A stretch of DNA of 64,000 bases from Flavobacterium sp. UBA7665 (lineage in GTDB: Bacteria > Bacteroidota > Bacteroidia > Flavobacteriales > Flavobacteriaceae), in contig DLHP01000041.1 in assembly GCA_002483285.1 (NCBI GenBank), positions 124,001 through 188,000 on the forward strand, written 5' to 3'. A program made the translations under genes and the position numbers. Below the pieces are notes generated by a model. It saw only the letters and a list, made by a program, of their open reading frames with translations. It had not been told where the DNA came from and made no database searches. How positions within the stretch are numbered: position 1 is the stretch's first letter; each line of letters starts with the position of its first letter. Positions 27,901-37,568 of this stretch are shown piece by piece.

Positions 27901-28119
27901 ACCATTATCCAAAAGGAGGGAAGAACCGTAAAACCAGACCGAATGGTATTGACCGCCCAAAATGAAATGATGTTGCTTGACTATAAAACGGGACTACATC
28001 AACCCAAGTACCAACAACAACTAGAAGAATATCAATCGGCTATAGAAAAAATGGGGTATCGGGTAACAAAAAAGGCTTTGGTGTATATTGGAGAAAGGAT
28101 CAAAATAGTAAATTTGTAA
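24976..28119 (+). CDS. AddA-like UvrD/Rep helicase-nuclease
   Basis: The 1047-residue protein is a superfamily 1A helicase with a C-terminal RecB-type nuclease, like AddA of the AddAB recombination complex. Motif I is DASAGSGKTYALV (residues 9-21), motif II FIDEFQDTSEMQW at about 381, motif III GDPKQSIYRWRGG, and motif VI LYVALTRAVEQLYV. The nuclease motif LLDYKTG lies at about 1000-1006, with Asp1002 and Lys1004 as catalytic residues. It would process double-strand breaks with the AddB-like protein encoded at 30921. kbl starts 27 bp downstream and is probably in the same transcript. Confidence 0.9.
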   Translation: MIRPSFSIYDASAGSGKTYALVKEYLKIILMAKGNDAYRNILAITFTNKAVHEMKTRIVDSLSEFAKPETSPKALGLMQHISAETQLSLPDIKRKSRQIIKHIIHNYAAFDILTIDKFTHKIIRAFAHDLNLPITFEVSLDTENLLTEAVDALISKAGEDETLTKLLIDFTMEKTDDDKSWDISREILETGRLILNENNREEIGQFKDKTIPEFLAIKSKLSEAAKVLELENVVLADRAMQLIESNGIDRKSFSRETFPNHLGYIQRGELKNTHKRFHVFEDVAINKTAADRAIIESLIPEWLQILVTIYKNFEKRDFYRAFLKNITPLSLLNTLSNELATIQEEQNILSIAEFNAIIHREIQNQPAPFIYERLGERYRHFFIDEFQDTSEMQWLNLIPLIDNATSSEIGGEKGTLMIVGDPKQSIYRWRGGKAEQFIALSKHENPFNNPEKQLVHLDRNYRSYSQIIDFNNRFFKFLSGVFKNEDYKDLYENKSHQLHNDRLGGYVNLSFLPQDFPDEEEEIPEKEILYVKATVRAIHKALSQGFEYRDIAILTRKRGQGIAVATYLTEQKIPLLSSETLMIRNATEVNFVIHVLKYLRSSLDLESKAQILYFLAKAQPQIAIHDFISQGMAHGLERDFESWLLCYDLDFSFAEIRKKALYDAVEMIISKFIHPEASNAYLQYFLDIVLERDLRNQAGIADFLEYWDKNSEKFSIPSPEGNDAVRILTIHKSKGLEFPVVIMPFAEEDYNRNPKDKLWLDATGEDIGMPKALVDNSKFVEGLGISAANVYGQKKQEELLDNINVLYVALTRAVEQLYVISAMTLDKSGGTKENNMASFFIDFLDYQGVFETHTLSYEFGSPVRLSALSQPGETSKIIPLVAQTLDPRHIKIAQREALMWGTYQQEAISYGNVIHEILSFIKTKADIGSALARAIENGLITLAQKEAVAKTISDIIGHEALADYFLDQNVIFNEQTIIQKEGRTVKPDRMVLTAQNEMMLLDYKTGLHQPKYQQQLEEYQSAIEKMGYRVTKKALVYIGERIKIVNL

Positions 28120-28146
28120 GTAATAACACATCTATAAAACGAGATT

Positions 28147-29340
28147 ATGTACGGGAAAATCAAAGAATATTTGCAGTCTGAGTTGCAGGCCATAGAAGAC
28201 AACGGGCTTTTCAAGAAAGAACGAATCATTACTTCTCCTCAAGGCGCCGAAATCACCATATCAACAGGTGAGAAAGTGTTGAATTTTTGTGCGAACAATT
28301 ATTTGGGACTTTCTTCGCATCCCGAAGTGATACAGGCGGCAAAAGACGCTTTAGATACCCATGGTTTTGGAATGTCTTCGGTTCGGTTCATATGCGGAAC
28401 CCAGGACATCCATAAAACACTCGAACGAAAAATAGCCGAATTTTATGGTACCGAGGATACGATTTTGTATGCAGCAGCATTCGATGCCAACGGAGGTGTG
28501 TTTGAGCCATTGCTCAATGAAAAGGATGCCATTATTTCTGACAGCCTCAACCACGCTTCCATTATTGATGGTGTGAGACTTTGCAAGGCAGCGCGCTACC
28601 GTTATGAGAATAGCAATATGCAGGATTTGGAAAAACAACTGATAGATGCCGTAAATGCGGGCAGTCGCTTCAAGCTCATTGTTACCGATGGTGTTTTTTC
28701 TATGGACGGACTCGTCGCCCCATTGGACAAAATTTGTGATCTCGCCGATAAGTATGACGCGATGGTGATGGTAGATGAATGTCACGCGGCCGGATTTATC
28801 GGAGCCACAGGTAAAGGAACGCTAGAAGCCAAAGGCGTCATGGGGCGTGTAGACATCATCACGGGGACTCTTGGAAAAGCTTTGGGAGGCGCGATGGGCG
28901 GATATACTACCGGGAAAAAAGAGATCATTGAGTTGTTGCGTCAGCGGTCAAGACCTTATTTGTTTTCGAATTCACTAGCGCCGAGTATAGTGGGCGCGTC
29001 GATTAAGGTTTTTGAGTTATTAGAGCAGGACACCGCGCTACGCGATAAACTCGAGTGGAATACCAACTATTTCAAAGAGGGTATTAAAGAAGCTGGATTT
29101 GATATTATCGACGGGGATTCGGCAATAGTTCCCGTAATGCTTTATGACGCTAAATTGGCACAAATGATGGCCAATGAGTTGTTAAAAAAAGGCATTTACG
29201 TCATAGGATTTTTCTTTCCTGTGGTTCCTAAGGAAAAAGCAAGAATCCGCGTACAATTGTCGGCAGCTCATTCAAAAGAAAATATCGACAAAGCCATTGA
29301 GGCCTTTACGATTGTAGGTAAAGCTTTAAATGTTATATAA
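28147..29340 (+). CDS. kbl: Glycine C-acetyltransferase (KBL)
   Basis: This PLP enzyme of the alpha-oxoamine synthase family cleaves 2-amino-3-ketobutyrate with CoA to glycine and acetyl-CoA in threonine degradation. The 397-residue length is standard. [15 protein letters not shown], the substrate region [19 protein letters not shown], and the PLP lysine in [18 protein letters not shown] are seen. Threonine 3-dehydrogenase is not in the window. It follows the AddA-like gene by 27 bp. Confidence 0.94.
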   Translation: MYGKIKEYLQSELQAIEDNGLFKKERIITSPQGAEITISTGEKVLNFCANNYLGLSSHPEVIQAAKDALDTHGFGMSSVRFICGTQDIHKTLERKIAEFYGTEDTILYAAAFDANGGVFEPLLNEKDAIISDSLNHASIIDGVRLCKAARYRYENSNMQDLEKQLIDAVNAGSRFKLIVTDGVFSMDGLVAPLDKICDLADKYDAMVMVDECHAAGFIGATGKGTLEAKGVMGRVDIITGTLGKALGGAMGGYTTGKKEIIELLRQRSRPYLFSNSLAPSIVGASIKVFELLEQDTALRDKLEWNTNYFKEGIKEAGFDIIDGDSAIVPVMLYDAKLAQMMANELLKKGIYVIGFFFPVVPKEKARIRVQLSAAHSKENIDKAIEAFTIVGKALNVI

Positions 29341-29373
29341 TTTCCATTTTGGGCTTTTTTTTTAACATTTAGT

Positions 29374-29404
29374 TTTGCAGTTAAAAAATTACTTGTTATT
29401 TTTG
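29374..29404 (+). promoter_or_regulatory. Consensus promoter of ompA
   Basis: TTTG at 29374-29377, 19-bp spacer, TATTTTTG at 29397-29404: a full match to the Bacteroidota promoter, as expected for an abundant outer membrane protein. Confidence 0.72.
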
Positions 29405-29435
29405 TCTCAATATTGTAATCTAACAAAATTTAAGT

Positions 29436-30857
29436 ATGAAACATCTTAACAAATTATTTGCCGCAGCAATTATGTTCATAGGACTAAGTGCACAAGCGCA
29501 AGATAGTAACAATCCATGGGCCATAACCTTTGGTACGAATGCTGTAGACACTAGAGTGAGTGCGGCTACAAAATTCGAAGATCAGATTTCCCAGTATTTT
29601 AATGTAGAAGACAACTGGAATATTCTTCCATCAGTTTCTTACCTGAATGTTTCAAGACACGTTGGTGGTGGTTTCTCTGTTGGAGTAACCGGATCAATCA
29701 ACAAAATTAAAAGATTTGTTAGCCCGCGCGCAATCGTTGGTGGAGAAGCTACCGGTGACTATTTGGTGACCAATCCTGGAGATTTGAGCTACTACGCAGC
29801 TGACGGACAAATCAAATATAGTATAGGTAGCGCTTTGGGTTGGAAAGTTATCGATCCATCTGTCCACGTTGGTGGAGGTTACGTTTGGCTAGAAGATGCC
29901 AATTCAGGAATCGCTGAAGGTGGTTTAGGAATTACTTTCTGGTTTACTGAAATGGTAGGTTTGTCTCTACAATCTACTTACAAACAAACTTTCGACGAAA
30001 GATTAGAAAGAGGAATGGCTAACAATGTTCCTTCGCACATGCAACACTTTGCAGGTCTTACTTTCAAATTCGGAGGTAAAGATACAGACGGCGACGGAAT
30101 CTACGATAAAGATGATGCTTGTCCAACTGTTGCTGGTTTGAAGCAATTCAAAGGATGTCCTGATACAGACGGTGACGGAATTATCGACGGAAATGATTCT
30201 TGTCCAGATGTTGCTGGTCTAGCTGAATTCCAAGGATGCCCTGATACAGACGGTGACGGAATCGCAGATAAAGACGATGCTTGTCCTGAAGTGGCAGGTC
30301 CAAAAGCATTGAATGGTTGTCCAGATGCTGACGGTGACGGAATCGCTGATAAAGATGATAAGTGTCCACAAGTTAAAGGGCCAAAAGAAAATGGTGGTTG
30401 TCCATGGCCAGATACAGATGGTGACAGCGTACTAGACAAAGATGACAGATGTCCAGATGTTAAAGGTACTGTTGCTAACAATGGTTGTCCAGAAATTTCT
30501 GAAGAGCAAATCATGAAATTGAACGCTTATGCTAAAACAATTTTGTTCAATTCTGGTAAAGCGACATTCCAACAACAGACTTACCCAGTATTGCAGTCAA
30601 TCGTTGCAATCTTGAAAGAGTATCCTTCTTCTAAATTTAGTATCGAAGGACACACAGATAGCGATGGTAAAGACGCAATGAACCAAAAATTGTCTGAAGA
30701 AAGAGCCGGTGCCGTTAAGAATTACTTGATTGAAAACGGTATTTCATCTGACAGATTGACTTCAGCTGGTTTCGGAGAGACTAAACCAATTGACTCTAAC
30801 AAAACCAAAAAAGGTAAAGCTAACAACAGACGTGTAGAAGTGAAATTGGTAAAATAA
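29436..30857 (+). CDS. OmpA family protein with thrombospondin type 3 repeats
   Basis: The 473-residue exported protein has a signal peptide ([16 protein letters not shown]) and an N-terminal beta-barrel-like region at about 22-212. Five calcium-binding thrombospondin type 3 repeats follow ([15 protein letters not shown] and variants) at about 215-350. A C-terminal OmpA domain at about 360-473 contains [20 protein letters not shown] and the peptidoglycan-binding RRVEVKLVK end. It should link the outer membrane to peptidoglycan. A consensus promoter, a strong terminator and a codon bias that looks highly optimised (GGT, AAA, GAC, TCT) point to high expression. Confidence 0.93.
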   Translation: MKHLNKLFAAAIMFIGLSAQAQDSNNPWAITFGTNAVDTRVSAATKFEDQISQYFNVEDNWNILPSVSYLNVSRHVGGGFSVGVTGSINKIKRFVSPRAIVGGEATGDYLVTNPGDLSYYAADGQIKYSIGSALGWKVIDPSVHVGGGYVWLEDANSGIAEGGLGITFWFTEMVGLSLQSTYKQTFDERLERGMANNVPSHMQHFAGLTFKFGGKDTDGDGIYDKDDACPTVAGLKQFKGCPDTDGDGIIDGNDSCPDVAGLAEFQGCPDTDGDGIADKDDACPEVAGPKALNGCPDADGDGIADKDDKCPQVKGPKENGGCPWPDTDGDSVLDKDDRCPDVKGTVANNGCPEISEEQIMKLNAYAKTILFNSGKATFQQQTYPVLQSIVAILKEYPSSKFSIEGHTDSDGKDAMNQKLSEERAGAVKNYLIENGISSDRLTSAGFGETKPIDSNKTKKGKANNRRVEVKLVK

Positions 30858-30878
30858 TTTCCACTCTAAATAGTTAAG

Positions 30879-30909
30879 AAAACGCCTCGATTTATCGGGG
30901 CGTTTTTTT
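30879..30909 (+). terminator. Terminator of ompA
   Basis: AAAACGCCTCGA and CGGGGCGTTTTTTT arms around TTTAT, 21 bp after the stop codon. Confidence 0.82.
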
Positions 30910-30920
30910 ATTTTTATCTA

Positions 30921-33677
30921 ATGACAAACTTCAAATTTCTCGATAAGATAGCGCAGGTACTTTTAGAAGATTACGCAGATAGACTCTCCAATACCGTAGT
31001 AGTGTTGCCCAACAAACGCGCACGAATATTTCTTATAGAAGCCATTAGAGCGCAGGTTCAGCAAAACGTTTTGTCTCCCAAGATAGTGAGTATTGAAGAA
31101 TTTGTACAGGACATGGCTGGTATACGTACTATCGATCCAATCGAGTTGTTGTTTGAATTCTATGAAGTATATTTAGGACTCACGCCGAAAGAAGCCCAAC
31201 AGTCTTTTGATTCTTTTGCGAATTGGGCAAAGACGTTGTTACAGGATTTCAATGAAATCGATAGATACCTGCTTGATCCAATGCATGTATTGTCTTATCT
31301 TAAGGATATAGAAGACATCAAGCGCTGGGGCATCGAAGTAGCGCAAAAAACCAAATTACTTGAGAACTATATCGATTTCTGGAAGCTTTTACCAACCTAT
31401 TACGATTCGCTATACAAGTACTTGCTTCAAAAGGGAATAGGCTACCAGGGTTTAATTTATCGCGAAGCAGTACAAAATCTTGAACATTTTTCAACTGCCA
31501 ACGCAAAAGTCGCTTATCTGTTTGCAGGTTTTAATGCACTGAATGCTGCTGAGGAGAAAATCATACAACATTTGGTTGCTACGGCAGATGCGAGAATCTA
31601 TTGGGATTCAGACCAGGCATTTTTGTCGGATCCATATCACGACGCGGGTTTGTTTTTGCGGAAGTATAAGGAACGGTGGCCGCAGTATAAATCTAACCCA
31701 TTTCAATGGGTGGTAAATGACTTTTCAGAACAAAAGTATATCCACGTCATTGGCACTCCAAAAGCAGCGGGTCAAGCCAAGTTAACCGGTGCTATTATTG
31801 AGTCGCTTATTCGTTCTGAGACGTCGTTGAATCAGGTTGCCGTGGTTTTGGGCGAAGAAAGTTTGCTTTCACCATTGTTGCACGGGTTGCCTGCAGCGGT
31901 CGGAGCACTTAATATTACGATGGGATATACCGCCAAAAATAGTCCGGCTCAGGTATTAGTGGCCAAGTTAATTAAGATGCACGCCAACGTCACTTCCAGG
32001 AATAATCAAGGCTATTTGTTCTATTATAAAGATGTATTGGACTTATTGACGCATCCGCTAATCGAGCCTTATGTCAATGCAGGCGTACTTGTAGGCATTA
32101 TAAAACGCAATAATTATACCTTTATTACACATAAAAAACTGCTGGAATTGCATGCCAATCCCAATGTATTGTTCAGTCTTTTGTTTGAAAAATGGAATCA
32201 AGGTGTTCTTGAAGCGTTAGCGCGTATAACAGCACTGTTAGAGCAAATCAAATCAAACCTTAGCAACGACAATGAAACAGAAAAAATCGCAAAGGCCTTT
32301 GTGTATGCCGTTTTCAAAGTAATTAACAAACTCACCAACTATTGCCTTTTGCATCCGCACGTTCACGATATTAAAACTTTGCAGGCCATTTACAAGCAGG
32401 TTATTGAACTGGCCGAAGTATCTTTTGAGGGCGAGCCACTCAACGGTTTACAAATCATGGGTGTACTTGAAAGCCGCGTTCTGGATTTTGAAACGGTAAT
32501 CGTAACATCAATGAACGAAGGAAAATTTCCCGCCGGTAAGTCCTTAAATTCCTTTATTCCCTATGATGTCAAGCGTGAACTTGGATTACCCACTTACAAA
32601 GAGAAAGATGCAATTTACACCTACCATTTTTACCACCTATTGCAACGCGCTAAAAACGTTTACCTCATTTACAATACTGAAAGTGAAGGACTCGATGCCG
32701 GCGAAAAAAGCCGTTTCATCACCCAACTCGAAGTAGAACGGCAGCCCAACCACCAATTGACCCATCAGATATACAATCCCGCGTTGCCAGAAACCGCGCA
32801 CATCCCCATGCTCATTCCAAAATCGGCGTTGGTGATGGATCGATTGAAAGAAATCGCGGAGAAAGGGTTTTCGCCCACCGCACTAACCACCTACATCAGG
32901 AATCCAATCGATTTTTATTTCCAACGCATCCTTCGCATCCGCGAAACCGAAGAAGTTGAGGAGAATATCGCCCTCAATACACTCGGCACCATCATGCACG
33001 GTACACTAGAAGCCTTGTACAAGCCGCTAATCGGAAGGATTTTGACTTCCGACGACATTAAAATCGCTATCAAACGTCTCGACGACGAAGTACTTATACA
33101 ATTTAAGACGGTATATAAAGAAGGAGACATCAAGAAGGGCAGGAATTTGCTAGCGTTCGAAGTCGCCAAAAGAAACGTTTTCAATTTCCTCAAATCCGAA
33201 CTAGAAACCATTAGCGCCGGCAACGAAATTATTGTATTGCATCTCGAGAAAGCTTCAGAAACCGTCGTGAACCATCCGCAATTGCCTTTTCCGGTGAAAA
33301 TCGCAGGAACCGTGGACAGAATTGAAACCTTCAACGGGAAACTCAGAATTATCGATTACAAGAGCGGTAAGGTAGAAAAGCGCAATATGGTACTAGATAC
33401 CTGGCAAGGATTGACCACCGAGCTTAAAAACGATAAAATCATCCAGGTTTTGGCCTATGCTGCAATGCTAAGTGATGACATCCCGGAAGACGGCATACTG
33501 GCAGGAATCGTCTCCTTTAAAAACATGAAATCGGGTTTTCTGCCTTTCAACTTTAAAGCCGGGAAAGAAGACCATTTCACGATCGATAAAACAACGATCG
33601 CAGATTACACCCAGCAACTGGTCTTGTTGCTCAACGAAATCTTTGATCCCGCCATCCCGTTTACCGAAAAAAACTAG
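30921..33677 (+). CDS. AddB-like PD-(D/E)XK nuclease family protein
   Basis: The 918-residue protein is the probable partner of the AddA-like helicase. The C-terminal RecB-type nuclease has FSPTALTTYIRNPIDFYF (about 651-668) and the catalytic RIIDYKSGKV with Asp812 and Lys814. The N-terminus has a helicase-like start (VVVLPNKRARIFLIEAI) but no Walker A glycine-lysine loop. The protein contains a single cysteine in total (in NYCLLHP), so it cannot carry the 4Fe-4S cluster of Bacillus AddB; the RCPY-type cysteine position is Asn here. It starts 12 bp after the ompA terminator and ends convergent with, and overlapping by 4 bp, the alpha/beta hydrolase gene. Confidence 0.85.
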   Translation: MTNFKFLDKIAQVLLEDYADRLSNTVVVLPNKRARIFLIEAIRAQVQQNVLSPKIVSIEEFVQDMAGIRTIDPIELLFEFYEVYLGLTPKEAQQSFDSFANWAKTLLQDFNEIDRYLLDPMHVLSYLKDIEDIKRWGIEVAQKTKLLENYIDFWKLLPTYYDSLYKYLLQKGIGYQGLIYREAVQNLEHFSTANAKVAYLFAGFNALNAAEEKIIQHLVATADARIYWDSDQAFLSDPYHDAGLFLRKYKERWPQYKSNPFQWVVNDFSEQKYIHVIGTPKAAGQAKLTGAIIESLIRSETSLNQVAVVLGEESLLSPLLHGLPAAVGALNITMGYTAKNSPAQVLVAKLIKMHANVTSRNNQGYLFYYKDVLDLLTHPLIEPYVNAGVLVGIIKRNNYTFITHKKLLELHANPNVLFSLLFEKWNQGVLEALARITALLEQIKSNLSNDNETEKIAKAFVYAVFKVINKLTNYCLLHPHVHDIKTLQAIYKQVIELAEVSFEGEPLNGLQIMGVLESRVLDFETVIVTSMNEGKFPAGKSLNSFIPYDVKRELGLPTYKEKDAIYTYHFYHLLQRAKNVYLIYNTESEGLDAGEKSRFITQLEVERQPNHQLTHQIYNPALPETAHIPMLIPKSALVMDRLKEIAEKGFSPTALTTYIRNPIDFYFQRILRIRETEEVEENIALNTLGTIMHGTLEALYKPLIGRILTSDDIKIAIKRLDDEVLIQFKTVYKEGDIKKGRNLLAFEVAKRNVFNFLKSELETISAGNEIIVLHLEKASETVVNHPQLPFPVKIAGTVDRIETFNGKLRIIDYKSGKVEKRNMVLDTWQGLTTELKNDKIIQVLAYAAMLSDDIPEDGILAGIVSFKNMKSGFLPFNFKAGKEDHFTIDKTTIADYTQQLVLLLNEIFDPAIPFTEKN

Positions 33678-34456
33678 ACGCTTTTGATAAAATCCAACAA
33701 CGTTTTCCGCACTGCGTCGCGGTTTTCAATATAACTCATGTGGCCATCAGGGAAAGTCACCAGCTTGACCTTGGTATTCTCAATCTGTTCCAGGCTTTCC
33801 TCATAATTTAGAACCGGATCTTTCTTGCCCAGTGCCAGCAATATCGGGTAAGGCCCAAAATGCAACAATACCTCACGGTCCTTGCGCACCTTCATGCCTT
33901 CAAGTGCGGCGACCACACCTTGCAAGGGCGTTTGCAGTGCTTCGGCTTTTACTTGTTCAATTTCGGCCGTCAGTTTCTCGCGATTGTCTTCGCTAAACAA
34001 ATTGCCAATAGAAAGCCTAATAAAAGCCGTATAATCCTTCTTTACCGCCTTAATGGCGCGATCGCGGTTGGTTTTGCGTTCGTCGCTGTCAGCGCGTGAA
34101 GTAGAATTGAGCAACACCAAACCTTTTACGTTTTCAGGATACAATTCGGCAAATGCCAAAGCCACATAGCCACCCATCGAATGTCCGATGAAAATGGCTT
34201 TGCGGATGCGGAGTTCCTGCAAAACCTCGTGCACCACATCGGCCTGGTCTTCCATCGTGTGGATGTAACCCAGACATTCGGTTTTTCCGTGGCCGAGTAA
34301 ATCAATGGTAATGACGCGATGGTTTTTGCTGAATTCAGGAACAAAGGCATCCCACATGTGTTGGTTTTCGAGATAGCCATGCAACAGCACAATGCAGCCT
34401 CCTTTTCCATAATCAGAATAAGCAACGGTGGTATTTTTGTAAATGGTAGTTTTCAA
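33674..34456 (-). CDS. Alpha/beta hydrolase
   Basis: The 260-residue hydrolase has the oxyanion region VLLHGYLENQHMWD, the nucleophile elbow FIGHSMGGYVALAF, an Asp near KKDPVLNY and a late His in FPDGHMSYIEN. Substrate is unknown. I place the start at the TTG at 34456, just before KTTIYKNTTVAYSDYG. The open frame continues upstream to an ATG at 34546, but those 30 codons run through the terminator hairpin of pepP (34505-34537) and encode an atypical sequence. No ATG is available between. Convergent with the AddB-like gene by a 4-bp overlap. Confidence 0.85.
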   Translation of the reverse strand: MKTTIYKNTTVAYSDYGKGGCIVLLHGYLENQHMWDAFVPEFSKNHRVITIDLLGHGKTECLGYIHTMEDQADVVHEVLQELRIRKAIFIGHSMGGYVALAFAELYPENVKGLVLLNSTSRADSDERKTNRDRAIKAVKKDYTAFIRLSIGNLFSEDNREKLTAEIEQVKAEALQTPLQGVVAALEGMKVRKDREVLLHFGPYPILLALGKKDPVLNYEESLEQIENTKVKLVTFPDGHMSYIENRDAVRKTLLDFIKSV

Positions 34457-34504
34457 GGCAAAAGATTTACTACAAAAATAATCGTTTCCAACCCAAACCC
34501 AAAC

Positions 34505-34537
34505 AAAAACGGCCCGCAAATCTGCAAGCCGTTTTTT
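34505..34537 (-). terminator. Terminator of pepP
   Basis: ACGGC and GCCGT arms around a 19-base loop with T-runs outside on both strands. It sits 6 bp after the pepP stop on the minus strand. Confidence 0.55.
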
Positions 34538-34542
34538 AATTA

Positions 34543-35835
34543 TCAATTATTCATTAAAGACTCAATCTCCTCCACCTCGATCGGAATGTTCCGCATCAAA
34601 TTAAAAGGTTCGCCGGTTTCCTGAACCACGACGTTGTCTTCCAATCGGATGCCGAAGCCTTCGGCAGGAATATAAATCCCAGGCTCAACGGTAAATACCA
34701 TATTGGCTTTCATTGGTTCGTGCAGCAATCCGTAATCGTGCGTGTCCAATCCCATATGGTGCGAGGTGCCGTGCATGAAATATTTTTTGTAGGCTGGCCA
34801 GTCGGGGTTTTCGTTCTGCACATCGGCTTTGTCGATGAGCCCGAGTCCGAGCAATTCCGAAGTCATGAGCTTGCCCACTTCCACATGGTATTGTTTCCAC
34901 AAAGTGCCTGGCGTGAGCATTTTGGTTGCCTCATTCTTCACGCGTAAAACGGCATTGTAAACGGCTTTTTGGCGGTCGGTGTATTTCCCGGAAACGGGAA
35001 TCGTACGCGACAAATCGCTCGAATAGTTCGCATATTCTGCGGCAACATCAAGCAAAATCAAATCACCAGCTTTACATTGTTGGTTGTTTTCGATATAATG
35101 CAGCACATTCGCGTTATTACCCGAAGCAATAATTGGAGTGTAGGCAAAACCTTTTGAGCGGTTTCGGATGAATTCGTGGATGAGCTCGGCCTCAATCTCA
35201 TATTCGGTGACATTGGGCTTCACAAAAGGCAGCAAGCGGCGGAATCCTTTCTCGGTGATGTTACAGGCGTGCTGGATTAAATCGATTTCTTCACTTTCCT
35301 TAACCGAGCGCAAACGCTGCAATATTGGGTTGCTTTTTGCCACTTGGTGCGCTGGATATTTTGCTTTCCACCATTTCACAAAACGGTCTTCGCGTGTTTC
35401 AGTTTCTACAGCGGCGCGGTAATGCTCGTTGGTGTTGATGTAGATGGTGTCGCTGTACGTCATCATTTCATTGAGAATCTTATGGAAATCACTGAGCCAG
35501 TAAACCGTCTTGATTCCAGAAACCTCAAACGCGCGTTCCTTGGTGAGTTTCTCGCCTTCCCAAACGGCAATGTGCTCGTTGGTTTCGCGCAGGAACAACA
35601 TTTCGCGTTGGTGTTCGTAAGGTGCATCGGGAAACAACAGCAACACGCTTTCTTCCTGGTCAACGCCCGACAAATACAAAATGTCACGGTGTTGGGCAAA
35701 CGGCAAGGTCGAGTCGGCAGAAACCGGATAAATGTCGTTAGAATTAAAAACGGCAACGCTGTTGGGTTTCATCTGGGCGGTAAACTTCGCCCGGTTTTTC
35801 ACATATAAATTGCGATCAATCGGATGGTATTTCAT
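34543..35835 (-). CDS. pepP: Aminopeptidase P family protein (Xaa-Pro aminopeptidase)
   Basis: This metallo-aminopeptidase removes N-terminal residues preceding proline. The 430-residue protein has an N-terminal creatinase-like domain and a pita-bread M24 domain from about 175. Metal ligands are visible: two Asp in LLDVAAEYANYSSDLSRTIP, His in HGTSHHMGLDTHDYG, Glu in VEPGIYIP and Glu in IRLEDNVVV. No signal peptide is present, so it is cytoplasmic. It has a terminator close to its stop and 70 bp separates it from the next upstream gene. Confidence 0.93.
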   Translation of the reverse strand: MKYHPIDRNLYVKNRAKFTAQMKPNSVAVFNSNDIYPVSADSTLPFAQHRDILYLSGVDQEESVLLLFPDAPYEHQREMLFLRETNEHIAVWEGEKLTKERAFEVSGIKTVYWLSDFHKILNEMMTYSDTIYINTNEHYRAAVETETREDRFVKWWKAKYPAHQVAKSNPILQRLRSVKESEEIDLIQHACNITEKGFRRLLPFVKPNVTEYEIEAELIHEFIRNRSKGFAYTPIIASGNNANVLHYIENNQQCKAGDLILLDVAAEYANYSSDLSRTIPVSGKYTDRQKAVYNAVLRVKNEATKMLTPGTLWKQYHVEVGKLMTSELLGLGLIDKADVQNENPDWPAYKKYFMHGTSHHMGLDTHDYGLLHEPMKANMVFTVEPGIYIPAEGFGIRLEDNVVVQETGEPFNLMRNIPIEVEEIESLMNN

Positions 35836-35905
35836 TGGGCTGATTTTTTAAAAAGATTTTACCAAAATTACACAAACAAACCAATCCGGGTACAGCCAAA
35901 TGGCG

Positions 35906-36520
35906 CTATTTTACATTTTTTCGGATGCGGCTCATGTGGCGGTTAGAAATCCCAAGGAAAGAAGCCAGGTAGTGCAAAGGCACTTGCTGCAACAGTGTTG
36001 GGTCGTTGGAGAGCAACTTGTGGTATCGTTCTTCGGGCGTCATGGTGAGCAGGTCGATTCGGTAATCGTCGATCAGGCAAATCTGTCTTTCAATCAGGTT
36101 GTAGTAGAATTGATGGAAGGCCTTGTTGTTGGCCATAAGCGAGCGAAAATCCTGAATCCCGACCACCCACAACACACAATCGGCAATCGCTCGGATGCTT
36201 TTTCTAGAAGGTTTAGCGTTCAGGAAACTGTCCAGCGATGCCGTGGCGCTGTTGCGTAAGGCCAGGTAAGTGGTTTTCTCCTCATCGAGCAAAACAGCAT
36301 GTTGTAAGATGCCACTTTCCACGAAACAGAAATAGGGACAGACGGCGCCTTGTGCAACGAGGTATTGATTTTTTTTTAACGACAATCGGCTAAAGGTAGC
36401 GCCAATTTGCTCGAGTTCGGGCAGCGAAAAATCCCCGCCAATTACTTCGCGTACGAAATTCAAAAAAGCTTGCGGGTTCTCGGTTGGCATAGCAGGGAAA
36501 TCTTCGGCAAAAATATTCAT
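35906..36520 (-). CDS. Crp/Fnr family transcriptional regulator
   Basis: With the ATG at 36520 the protein has 204 residues. It has an N-terminal cyclic-nucleotide-binding-like domain at about 15-130 (KKNQYLVAQGAVCPYFCFVESG) and a C-terminal winged helix ending PLHYLASFLGISNRHMSRIRK. The frame could start nine codons earlier. Three Cys occur in the sensor domain (VCPYFCFVE and ADCVLW), but without the Fnr cluster pattern. It is divergent from the lipoprotein gene at 36631 and could regulate it. Ligand is unknown. Confidence 0.85.
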   Translation of the reverse strand: MNIFAEDFPAMPTENPQAFLNFVREVIGGDFSLPELEQIGATFSRLSLKKNQYLVAQGAVCPYFCFVESGILQHAVLLDEEKTTYLALRNSATASLDSFLNAKPSRKSIRAIADCVLWVVGIQDFRSLMANNKAFHQFYYNLIERQICLIDDYRIDLLTMTPEERYHKLLSNDPTLLQQVPLHYLASFLGISNRHMSRIRKNVK

Positions 36521-36630
36521 TTTTATTGTAATTTCGCGCAAGCGCAATAAACCCGAGTGCTGGTCGTTATCAAAGCATTGACTTTAAGATTATATTAGGA
36601 TTTGACCAAGCGCAACAAACAACCAATACC

Positions 36631-37521
36631 ATGAAGATCAAAATTTTCCTATCGGCCCTGACTGTTTTTTTTATCGCTTTGGGCAGTATTTCCTGCGACA
36701 AAGACGATAACGCTACCACTACCAACGGACCCATGCTGTACATTCAGTTCAAGTTCGACAAAAACCAGGAGCGTTTAAACAACCTTGGGCAACCTGCAGC
36801 GGTTGCGCCTGGAAATGCCGCACTTTCACCCGATTTCAATGCTATATCCGCACATTATTTTGAACTGGCGCAAACCCAAAACACCCAACTTGGCGAAGGC
36901 GATGTGTTGTATCACGCGCCCGAAACCACGGTTGGCGGTGACAAAGCCATCGATTTTAGCCAGGCGCGAATTGTGGGCGAAGGCCAAAATTTCCTTGCCA
37001 TTCCGCTCAGCGCTGTAAAAGCGGGCAGTTACGAATGGGTTAGGGTATCTTTGTCGTACCAGAACTATGACATATCGGTACGCACGGCAGGCGTGGATTA
37101 CGCGGGGACATTGGCGAGTTTTGTGGGATTCAATACCTACATTGGCACGCACTCCATCAACAACAGTTTTTTTCCAGTGAACGGCAATCGCCTGCAGGGC
37201 TATTGGGCTTTTGCTTTAGATGATTATCCATATTCTACTTCGGGTCAGGCGCCGGCAGGTGCAACGACGGTTCCGAATCCACTCGCTACTACTTCGCCTA
37301 TACCTGCGGGATCTTGCGTGGTGACCGGCAAATTCGCCGACAAACTGGTCATTACCGGAGCAGAAAAAAGCAACATTGTCCTGACGCTTTCGCTCTCGGT
37401 AAACAACAGCTTTGAATGGCATGAAGTGACTGCCGATGGCAAGTACGAGCCAGGCATCGGAGAAAATGTCACAGACATGGGATTGCGCGGGCTTGTTCCG
37501 AGTTTTAAGGTGGTCAATTAG
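36631..37521 (+). CDS. Hypothetical lipoprotein
   Basis: The 296-residue protein begins with a lipoprotein signal peptide (MKIKIFLSALTVFFIALGSISC). After the Cys comes an acidic, Asp/Thr-rich stretch (DKDDNATTTN) like the Bacteroidota lipoprotein export signal that sends lipoproteins to the surface. The rest is beta-rich with no catalytic motif that I recognise. A TATATTAG box about 36 bp upstream may be its promoter. It is divergent from a Crp/Fnr regulator and 111 bp before sdhC. Confidence 0.72.
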   Translation: MKIKIFLSALTVFFIALGSISCDKDDNATTTNGPMLYIQFKFDKNQERLNNLGQPAAVAPGNAALSPDFNAISAHYFELAQTQNTQLGEGDVLYHAPETTVGGDKAIDFSQARIVGEGQNFLAIPLSAVKAGSYEWVRVSLSYQNYDISVRTAGVDYAGTLASFVGFNTYIGTHSINNSFFPVNGNRLQGYWAFALDDYPYSTSGQAPAGATTVPNPLATTSPIPAGSCVVTGKFADKLVITGAEKSNIVLTLSLSVNNSFEWHEVTADGKYEPGIGENVTDMGLRGLVPSFKVVN

Positions 37522-37568
37522 CCCGCTGGTTAAACATTTTAAAATGATTATAAATTATACCGAAAAGG

